The notes under the pieces were generated by a model. The model was not told the origin of the DNA, searched no databases, and saw nothing but the letters and a program-made list of their open reading frames with translations. DNA of 64,000 nucleotides from positions 23,628,669-23,692,668 of the forward strand of contig CM072805.1 in the NCBI GenBank assembly GCA_037013495.1. Reading direction: 5' to 3'. A program made the translations under genes and the position numbers. Positions 54,801 to 61,711 of this stretch are shown here, one piece after another (position 1 is the stretch's first letter; each line of letters begins with the position of its first letter). The stretch comes from Hippophae tibetana (lineage: Eukaryota; Streptophyta; Magnoliopsida; Rosales; Elaeagnaceae).

Positions 54801-57800
54801 TTGAATGCAAATTGATTTTGAGGTCGATGGAACCAAATGCCAAAATGTGTACACATGAAGAAAAAGATTTGGAAGATGCGACAATGTATCGAAAATTGGT
54901 AGGCAGTCTGATCTACTTAACCTTAACTCGACCTAACATTTCTTATGCAGTTAGTGTAATGAGTTGGTACATACAAAATCCAAAGAAGCCTTATTTGGAA
55001 GCAGTTCGACGAATACTGAGATATGTGAAAAGTACAATTGACTATGGTCTTTTGTACAAAAAATGTGGATAAGGAAAGTTAGTTGGTTACTGTGATGCAC
55101 ACTATGTAGGAGATCATGACACTAGGAGATCAACAATTAGGTATGTATTTAAGCTTGGTTCTGGAACAATTTCTTGGTGTAGCGAGAGACAGTAAACAAT
55201 ATCATTATCAACCACTAAAGCTGAGTATCGAGCAGCGACAATGGCAGCTCAAGAGAGTACATGGTTGTAACTAATGAATAATCTACAACAACCAATAGAT
55301 TATGCAGTTCTGTTATACTGTGACAATCAACCGGCAATTCGTTTGGTAGAGAATACAGTCTTTCATGCAAGAACTAAGCATGTTGAAGTGCACTATCACT
55401 TTATCAAAGAAAAAGTTCTGTAAGAAGAAATTGAGATGAGACCAATCAAGACAAATGATCAAGTTGCGGACTTGTTTACAAAAAGCTTAAGCATTGGTAA
55501 GTTTGAAATGTTTCGCCGTCAGCTTGGCATAGTAAAAATAGTGAGAGTTGGTGTTTAGAGGAAGTGTTGAAAATCAACACCAACTCAATAAATGGAGTGG
55601 TTGAAGAAAATTGTTGAAAATCAACACCAATTCAATAAATGGAGTGGTTGAAGAAAATTGTTGAAAATCAACACCAACTCAATAAATGGAGTGGTTGAAG
55701 AAAATTGTTGAAAATCAACACTAACTCAATAAATGGAATGGTTGAAGAAAGTTGTTAAAAATCAACACTAACTCAATAAATGGAGTGCTTGAAGAAAGTT
55801 GTTGAAAATCAACACTAACCTAATAAATTGAGTGGTTGAAGAAATTTTTTTAAGAAAAAATCTAGAAGGATGTAGAAAAGAGAAGTGTGTGATAATATTT
55901 GTGTGGCTAAAATTATTTCTTAGTTTTATATTTGTGTGATGTAGATTACATGATGAAGACTATAAATAGCCTACCTTGCATTTGGTTTAATCATCCCATC
56001 ACAAACAAATAAGTTTTTGTATTCTTAGTTTGAGTGTGAGTTGAGAGTTTTCTCATTGAGTGTTTGTATTTCTCTTTAATTTGTGAGTTATCTTTGAAAG
56101 GTGTTATAGTGTCTTTTATTGTTTATAATACAAGTAGTTTGTTTACTTGTTTGAATCTAATATTAGTAAATTTAGAGTTGTGTATTCTAAATTTTACTCA
56201 ACATTTATTAGAACACCTTATTTATTGATAGGATCCTTGAATTTTATGAAAGTTTCATACCAAAAAGCTTGTTAACAACCAAAAGACTACTTTTTATGTT
56301 GTGCAAGCACCCACAAAACTTCATCAGAAATCAAAGCAACAAGACCTCAACATAACAAAAGATTTAGTCTAACGAAAAAACCCCAATCACATACATGATA
56401 CATCTAGTAAGGAGCATAAAATGTGCAGCATACTCACCCTGACAATATCCCCAACCTGCAGCATTTTCCATGGAGTACTTTCCCACTTTTGATCTTGTAA
56501 TGCATCTATAGCACTGTTGTTTATTGACAAGTCATTCTGAAACCGCTTCTGTTTTGCATAAGTAAAAGAAAATGGGGGAATAAGGAATCAAGCATACATT
56601 CATGCCATACCTCAATGCATTTTTTGCATTAGAGAAAACTTAATGCATAAAGAAAAGGGTGCAAAGTGAAGAAAAACAAATATATCTTGACAATGAGAGT
56701 GCATCATAGAGCTCACCCAATCCTCAAAGGCCTCCTTAATAAGAGAGACAAGAAGCACCATACTCAGGGGCAACACGTTTGTAATTGGACTCACAGGACT
56801 GCATCATAAGCACTTTATTTAACGCGTGATACTTGTTGCAAAACAGACACAATTGGAAAAAATAAGATATATATAACAATAAACTCTAATTTAAGTGTTC
56901 CCAAATCAATTATTAAAGCATTGAGTAATTTAGTAAAACCACTAAAGCAAATGTATGACTCAAAGGATGGAATTATGGGTTGGCAGTTCACAAACAAGTT
57001 GTATATCCTACGACAAATGATGTGATACTCTTCATTAATCCGGCCGCTACCTTCCATCAATCACATTAGGGTCCTAATTCAATGCTACTCAAACTTACAT
57101 TACATGTGAATCAAAACATGATCCATGAACCTTGTGAGAAACAGGTTAAACTCACGAGTCAAAAGAAGAGTCGGCAGAATCCTTTGTATATATACAAATG
57201 ACTGCAGACTGAGTCCTGCCTATATTCTCTAACCAATTACTGAAATATCTTAATTTTAATTGTTTTAACTTGATTTTTTAATCTTTTATTAACACATCAG
57301 TCAATCTATCTTAAATCTAATTCAGACAACATTAGATTTCTGTTTCCATTCTGTATCGGCTCATAAGAATTAAGAAGTCGTAATATTGCCAAGATAACAA
57401 AAAAAAATCATATCAACGATAGGTCAATTTTTGAGATAGATAGGCCATCCTGAATAAAGTAACTTCTGAGCAATATATTATGAGTCTATCTAAATTTGAC
57501 AGATAAAAAGACTCTAACCAACCAAGAAAAAAAATCTTAGAGAAGTAAGGTATTTAAGAAACTCTTTTCATTCTTGTTCTTTTTTCCTGCAAGAACAGAT
57601 TTGACAAATTTTAAGATGATTTCAATAACAATCCCAAAAAAAAAAAAAAAAAAACTACAACAACATAACTAAAGCGAACACCATACAGGGATGTTCAAAG
57701 AAAAGATATATATAAGAAAAAAAGGAATGATAAACCTGTCCCTATGACCATCAAATTTAAACAATGTTTTTAGCGCGAGTGTGAAAAATTGGACATTGAC

Positions 57801-58843
57801 TCTAGCCAAAAGGCTAGCTATGTCATTCAGCTGATTACGCTATTTTTCATGATTGAATTAAGAATCTGAATATATTAATTAATTTTAATTACAAACCTGA
57901 TTGGCGAGGTTGATAAAATTGAGATTGTAAGAAAATATAGGTTAGCTACCCGCCTGAACTGCCAGCATAAGCGTAGAAGTTTATCAGAAACATAAACAAA
58001 AGAAAATAGGTAAATGAGGTTGTTTTGGGGGGCAGGGGACTAGATATGTTCCCCAAAAATAACAATGTTTATGATTTGACATCGCCCAGCACAAACAAAA
58101 CAATGGAATTCATCTAGAAAACCTACTCTGACACAGATGCATTAGATTGAAGCTAACCTGTTACATTAAAAAAAAAACTACCATGTGTTGAAAAGATGAA
58201 AGTGCATTATGAAAGGAAAAGAAATTATAACAAGTTCAAATATAATTATCTACTAAAATAACATCCCCACCACATAAAGTAAGAAGATAGACATGTAAAC
58301 TCTTGTTTTAAGCAGTATTATATCCCTCATAAAAACCTCTGTACAAAGCATACGTTACACTACAGGACATATCTTCGAAACAAGAGAGACACTCCTTACT
58401 GTTAAACAACACACATCTCGTGGGGGATCCTCCTAAAATAATAAAAAATGGAAGAAATCAAGAAAATATATCATCTAAGCCTAAAATTAAAATCTAAGTC
58501 GTCACTCCACTGGAAATATTTAGTGCTCATCCACCAGGATGAGCATATTTGAAATAATTATTCTGCTTCTCATGCCTCTGGTTTATCCTTAATACTTAGA
58601 AAAGCTAAATAACAAGGATGAGTAAACAAGAAAATCCTTCTTCAAGTCTTTCACTAGAATTGGGTCCAAAACTGATGTCCTAACACAAAGCCTAAGGTAT
58701 GTTCATCTCAGAATAAGATGCATAACTAACCATAACATTCATAATTGACATTTAACAAAGGCCTTTAAGTAGTTTACCTGTTCAAACAATCCCTTAGGCA
58801 AAAAGGTAAAGAAGTTGTACTTTGTGGTTGATATAGAATTTCC
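30865..58843 (-). CDS. ALA3: Phospholipid-transporting P4-ATPase ALA3 (exon 1 outside the window)
   Basis: Lipid flippase; family members work with an ALIS/CDC50 partner in the Golgi. Exons, 5' to 3': 58843-58778, 57958-57897, 56798-56717, 56548-56438, 40211-40134, 39985-39889, 39685-39579, 39125-39060, 38120-37999, 37876-37792, 37686-37609, 37524-37408, 37099-36950, 36868-36764, 35999-35857, 35198-35097, 35009-34946, 34868-34656, 34261-34096, 33947-33868, 33760-33521, 32771-32550, 32466-32299, 32174-31812, 31723-31617, 31165-30865. All introns are GT-AG; the sum is 3495 nt, in frame, 1164 residues plus stop. Key motifs: DGET (actuator), PISL in helix M4, DKTGT (phosphorylated Asp, exon 36950-37099), [19 protein letters not shown]. 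The tail ([22 protein letters not shown]) is that of ALA3. Only about 50 N-terminal residues are missing; nothing resembling them lies between 58844 and 59862. The coding part looks intact despite an intron of 16.2 kb. Confidence 0.96.
32790..33054 (-). mobile_element. TRIM-like miniature LTR element in an ALA3 intron
   Basis: On the minus strand a 79-bp repeat (33054-32976, TGTTAGATG...TTTAACA) is followed by TGATATCAAAG, a degraded tRNA-Met primer-binding site, about 100 bp of spacer, then a related sequence beginning near 32868. It shares the layout and wording of the element at 35328-35554. No coding capacity. The left boundary is uncertain. Confidence 0.5.
35328..35554 (-). mobile_element. 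TRIM-like miniature LTR element in an ALA3 intron
   Basis: On the minus strand a 78-bp repeat (35554-35477, starting TGTTAGGTGTATAAAAT) is followed by TAATATCAGAAC, resembling a tRNA-Met primer-binding site. After a spacer a second copy starts TGTTAGATGTATAAAAT at 35405. Total about 227 bp, no coding capacity. The left end is approximate. Same family as 32790-33054. Confidence 0.55.
38229..39060. repeat. Tandem duplication inside an ALA3 intron
   Basis: The sequence at 38827-39060 (TTAAGTAACCTCC ... GGTAACAAACC) recurs at 38229-38826, where it is split by a foldback element (38391-38730). Shared blocks include the stretch after TTAACTTCTGACAAGAG, TGTTTGAATGATTTGATATG, and ACATCACATCTCAAGATGAAAAG. 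The right copy ends exactly at the splice donor of exon 39125-39060, so the left copy carries a second copy of that donor at about 38814-38823. Confidence 0.75.
38391..38730. mobile_element. Foldback element / long-TIR MITE (340 bp)
   Basis: The ends are inverted copies of each other over about 160 bp: left end TGTTTGAACATGGTTGAAAT, right end ATTTCAACCATGCTCAAACA, with a spacer of about 20 bp near 38550-38570. No coding capacity. The neighbouring duplicate at 38827-39060 lacks it at the matching point (after GATTTGATATG), which supports insertion. No clean target duplication is visible, so the superfamily is unknown. Confidence 0.75.
39140..39253. repeat. 114-bp near-perfect hairpin (MITE-like)
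   Basis: Left arm ACTGTTAATAAATTATTATT and onward pairs with the right arm ending AATAATAATTTATTAACAGT. Inside each arm TATTAGTTGT-ACAACTAATA is itself a smaller palindrome. It lies 15 bp upstream, on the gene strand, of the ALA3 exon at 39125-39060, inside the preceding intron, very close to its splice acceptor. Confidence 0.75.
40545..40960 (-). repeat. Dispersed non-coding repeat, copy 2 (in the large ALA3 intron)
   Basis: Inverted homologue of 20107-20500, diverged but collinear along its length. Both copies lie in introns of host genes. It also shows an inner inverted match between two GTACAC-containing stretches. Family not recognised. Confidence 0.6.
41044..41478 (+). repeat. 5' LTR of copia element B (left part)
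   Basis: Homologous to 55565 onward. It starts with about four copies of a 47-bp unit (41044 to about 41230), then shares the block AGAAGGATGTAGAAAAGAGA and the TATA-like ACTATAAATAAC (about 41339). Element A begins at 41479. Confidence 0.8.
41479..41633 (+). repeat. 5' LTR of copia element A (155 bp)
   Basis: Starts TGTTAAAGATG, ends GAGTTTTACA, and is followed at once by TGGTATCAGAGC. It matches the LTRs of element C. A TATA-like TATATAAATAGG is at about 41575. This is unusually short for a copia LTR. Confidence 0.85.
41634..41645 (+). other. tRNA-iMet primer-binding site of element A
   Basis: TGGTATCAGAGC, the perfect complement of the plant initiator tRNA-Met 3' end, directly after the LTR. 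Confidence 0.9.
41788..42027 (+). repeat. GC-rich two-copy tandem repeat in the leader of element A
   Basis: A unit of about 122 bp beginning CAGGGAGGAAGACCA (41788) is repeated beginning CAGGGAGAAAGACCA (41910). Both copies contain GAAGTCCGGTCAC and GAGCCGCGAGTGAGCCACA. The GC content is far above the rest of the intron. An ORF through it (41700-42125) is an effect of composition and is not supported as a gene. Confidence 0.75.
48123..48866 (-). pseudogene. gag remnant of element D
   Basis: An open stretch of 247 codons with a Ty1/copia gag domain (wording such as [19 protein letters not shown]) and a zinc knuckle CX2CX4HX4C near the end. It belongs to the fossil element D and is not a host gene. 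Confidence 0.8.
49094..49246 (-). repeat. 3' LTR of element C (153 bp)
   Basis: Plus strand TGTAAAACTCAG ... CTCTCAACA; homologous to 52966-53119 and to the LTR of element A. Confidence 0.88.
52966..53119 (-). repeat. 5' LTR of element C (154 bp)
   Basis: Plus strand TGTAAAACTCAG ... CATCTCTAACA, adjoining the tRNA-Met primer-binding site on its inner side and the GTAAC target duplication on its outer side. Confidence 0.88.
53171..53461 (-). repeat. 5' LTR of element D (291 bp)
   Basis: Plus strand TGTTGGGAAATTACG ... ATTATTCAACA with the primer-binding site just inside. Shared with the solo LTR at 59283-59718: the blocks GTGTTGTAAACACCTTATAT, GTGTAATTGGGTT and TATAAATAAA. A TATA-like CTATAAATAAA is on the minus strand near 53355-53370. 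Confidence 0.82.
53490..55560 (+). pseudogene. pol remnant of copia element B
   Basis: Plus-strand wording of the pre-integrase zinc region ([13 protein letters not shown], 53635 onward), integrase core ([19 protein letters not shown]), reverse transcriptase (54420-54728, with [10 protein letters not shown]) and RNase H (about 55080-55500, with [14 protein letters not shown]). Broken in many places. Confidence 0.8.
55565..55845 (+). repeat. 47-bp minisatellite, about six units, inside the LTR of element B
   Basis: Units start at 55565, 55612, 55659, 55706, 55753 and 55800; each contains TGTTGAAAATCAACA (itself a small hairpin) then CTCAATAAATGGAGTGGTTG. The 5' LTR has only about four units (41044-41230), so the array has changed length since insertion. 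Confidence 0.85.
55565..56203 (+). repeat. 3' LTR of copia element B (639 bp)
   Basis: Begins TGTTGAAAATCAACACC and ends TTTTACTCAACA. The first about 280 bp are six copies of a 47-bp minisatellite unit. A TATA-like ACTATAAATAGCC is at about 55960. Confidence 0.85.
57636..57654. repeat. Poly(A) tract in an ALA3 intron
   Basis: Nineteen A in a row on the plus strand (T on the gene strand). No target duplication was seen that would mark it as a retroposon tail. Confidence 0.8.
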
Positions 58844-59277
58844 CTGGGACAATTGAACCACATTAATCAAAACAAATCCATATTAAATCAAGCACAATGG
58901 AAGTAAAACGTGACGAGAAAAATGGCCATTTCTAAATATCAACAAAATTCTTGGCTCCAATATCGGTAATAAATTAAAAAATATATAAATAAAAAAGAAA
59001 AGAAAAAGAACAATGCTTATGAAAAAAAAGCAGCAGAATCTTGTTTAACACCAAAATATATTATGAATAAACTCAAATCTGATCTCTTCATGACTTCCTC
59101 TTAATTTCCCGCATAGAAGAGAAATTAAGTCCAATTTCCAGAAATAACACTGGTAAAATGACAGAAATCAAACGATGGAACAAAGTACATATTGCCTTCA
59201 GGATAAGAAGAACAAGGAATTCCAAAACTGCCATGAACCAACCTCAGTTTTGTGCTCACCCCTTTTTACATTGCCAT
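58844..59277 (-). other. ALA3 intron 1, non-repeat part
   Basis: I looked here and at 59724-59862 for the ALA3 N-terminal exon and found nothing coding. The first exon must lie beyond element K, to the right of the window. Confidence 0.6.
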
Positions 59278-59282
59278 AATCT

Positions 59283-59718
59283 TGTTAGAGATTATTATAA
59301 AGCTCCTTAAATTAAGGAGCAAAACATGGAGCAATTTATGGAGCAAAACAAGGAGCTTAATTCAAGGAGTAATTTAAAGAACCATTAATTTAAAGAGTAA
59401 TTTAAGAAGTGAATTTTCCTATAAATAAATGTGTAATTGTAATGAATTAATCATCCAAAATGTTCATTCTAATTGAGAGAAAAACTTTTGTGAGAAAAAA
59501 TTGAGAGTAATTTTCTTAGGTGTAATTGGGTTGTGGGTTGTGAGTTGTGAGTGTTGTAAACACCTTATATAATTTCTTTTTTTCAGTAAAAATATCTACA
59601 ATAGATTCGGAGATGTAAGCAAGATAGGCCGAACTCCGTTATCAAATTTGTATGTTATTTTTCTATTCTTGTTTTCTCATAAATCAGACTTATCGAAAAT
59701 TTGAGTAATTTTCCAACA
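59283..59718 (+). repeat. Solo LTR (436 bp) of the element-D family, in ALA3 intron 1
   Basis: Starts TGTTAGAG, ends TTTTCCAACA, flanked on both sides by AATCT (59278-59282 and 59719-59723), a perfect 5-bp target duplication. It is homologous to the LTR of element D (53171-53461) but in the opposite orientation. There is no internal region, so it is a solo LTR. Confidence 0.9.
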
Positions 59719-59862
59719 AATCTAACAAAGAACATTTTGTTTTTGACTAAACAACAAGGGATAAGATATTATGTTAATCCTACAACTTGTTTTGACTTTT
59801 CTTTCCAGATTATGTAAAAACATATAGAAGGAACGATAATATGTATCAAATGATTAAAAAAC

Positions 59863-60458
59863 TGTTAAATGTTGGCGCAAAACATTTAGGCCAAAACTTT
59901 TATCACTTAAACCCTTTATTACCTATATATATAAGTTATATATATGCTCTTTTGAAGAGATTTTTACGGTAGTCGCGAAAGAGAATAGAACAGAGTGCTT
60001 CCAAATAGAGAAAAAGAGTAAAAGCTGCGTGGGTTTTTTCAGCCAAGGAATCTCCCTTTTTTCTTCTCAAAATTTGTTGAGCAAATTAAAAGAGAGTCCA
60101 TATGCAGTAAGTTTATTTATATGATAATATTTGATTAAATAACAAGTTTGTTAATTTATCTTACTGTATATTACCAATAAATTAGAGAGATATATTTTCT
60201 TGATGTATTTGGGTTTTGGTATATTTTGTGAAACTCTCTGAAGATTGGTGTTTGTATCTCTATTTGATTATTAATGAATTTTCCTCGGTGTGCCATCATT
60301 AGTGGAGTAGATTTTTCATATTTAAAAGTTAAACTACTTAAATCATTATGTGTCATTTATTTTTCTGATTGCTTATTATTTTAGTGTTACCTATAATTAT
60401 TTATTTGTACAATCAAATTGGACTCGAAATTCGTTTCCGCTAGTGCTAATATATAACA
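59863..60458 (+). repeat. 5' LTR of copia element K (596 bp)
   Basis: Starts TGTTAAATGTTGG, ends ATATATAACA, followed by a tRNA-Met-type primer-binding site. Same family as the solo LTR 24404-25032. The 3' LTR is outside the window. Confidence 0.85.
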
Positions 60459-61399
60459 AATTGTTATCAAAGCATTGTGTTATTCTATTATTTATTGGAA
60501 CTAATCAAGTTTACTTTTTTGGATTTATTTTGAGCTTCTGGTTATCTAATTGGTTTCATATTTTCTAAGTTGTACTTCTGTTTATTTAATATTGGGTTTT
60601 TTGTCAAGGCGGAAAAATATAAAATTGAGAAATTCAATGGTAGGAATTATTTCAGTCTTTGGTGAATAAAAATACTGGTTGTATTAATTAAAGAAGGGCT
60701 CGTTAAGACACTTGAAGGTAAGGATAAATTGTTAGAAAAATTGACTGATGAAGAAATAAGATGGATTGATTGAAAATGCTCTCAGTTCAATTCAATTATC
60801 CTTGTCTGATAAGATACTACGTGAGGTTGGTGATGAGAAATCTTCCGCTGGGTTATGGCTTAAATTGGAGAATTTGTATATGATTAAGTCTTTGACAAGT
60901 CAGTTATAGGCAAGTCTGGATCCAAATCTAGAAAAAGAAAAGATAAATGCAACTATTGCCATCAAGAAGGGCACTGAAAAGTAAATTATTCGAAACTCAA
61001 AGGTAAAGGAAAATCTATCACAACGCCTTCTGTTACTAATGATGTTGCTGGTGTTGTAGATAGTTCTAGTTCCGATGGTGAAAATGTTTTATCAATATCT
61101 ATTAGTTCTCCTGGAGATGTTTGGATTCTTGATTTGGGTTGCACTTACCAGATGTGCCCCAATAGGAACTAGTTTACTTCTTATCAGTTTGTTGATGATG
61201 GTGTTGTCTTTATGAGAAACAATGTGTCCTGCAAGGTTGTTGGTATTGGTACTGTTCGAATTAAGATGCATGATGCTATTGTTAGGATTTTTAAAGATGT
61301 TTGTCATGTTCCAGATTTGAAAAAGAACTATTTACAAGGCTACAAGTATGTAGCTGAAGGTGGAGTTTTAAGAGTTAGTAAAGGTGCTCTCGTGGTTAT

Positions 61400-61711
61400 T
61401 GTTGAAGGATTATGTCCCACATCGACTAGGCATTCGGTTGTAGTGCAGTTTATAAGTGTGGGCAACCCTTAACTCAATGAGATCTTATTGGGTTGAGTTA
61501 GGCCTTGGGCTTATATAACATGGTATCAGAGCTAGGCTTTGAGTTCATCGTGATTTGTGGCCTTCATTGCCCTTTACGATGTGATGGGGGTGTTGAAGGA
61601 TTATGTCCCACATCGACTAGGCGTTCGGCTGTAGTGCAGTTTATAAGTGTGGGCAACCCTTAAGTCAATGAAATCTTATTGGCTTGAGTTAGGTCTTGGA
61701 CTTATATAATA
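61400..61711 (+). mobile_element. TRIM (terminal-repeat retrotransposon in miniature), apparently whole
   Basis: Two 121-bp LTRs (61400-61520 and 61591-61711) starting TGTTGAAGGATTATGTCC, a perfect primer-binding site TGGTATCAGAGC right after the first, and a polypurine tract GATGGGGG right before the second. It is flanked on both sides by GTTAT (61395-61399 and 61712-61716). It has no coding capacity and depends on another element's proteins, as the class is known to do. The LTRs differ at about 8-10 sites by eye. It interrupts the protease/integrase linker region of element K. Confidence 0.92.

Larger units (their letters stand above)
41044..56203 (+). mobile_element. Ty1/copia element B, host of a nest of three further copia elements
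   Basis: The outer element of the ALA3 intron nest. Its 5' LTR starts at 41044 and is interrupted by element A at 41479. Its own pol is visible from about 53490 to 55560 (integrase wording LELVHSDVF; reverse transcriptase [19 protein letters not shown]; RNase H to about 55530). Its 3' LTR is 55565-56203. Flanks TGTAT (41039-41043) and TTTAT (56204-56208) look like a target duplication with one change. By eye the shared parts of the two LTRs differ at roughly 10% of sites, so this is the oldest of the nest. It is broken; gag was not found. Confidence 0.8.

Noticed and set aside
55565-55845. CRISPR-like array
   Set aside because: The units are directly adjacent 47-bp minisatellite repeats inside a plant LTR, with no spacers and no cas genes.
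58844-59862. Search for ALA3 exon 1
   Set aside because: No stretch resembling the N-terminal about 50 residues was found on the minus strand; the interval is non-coding DNA plus a solo LTR.
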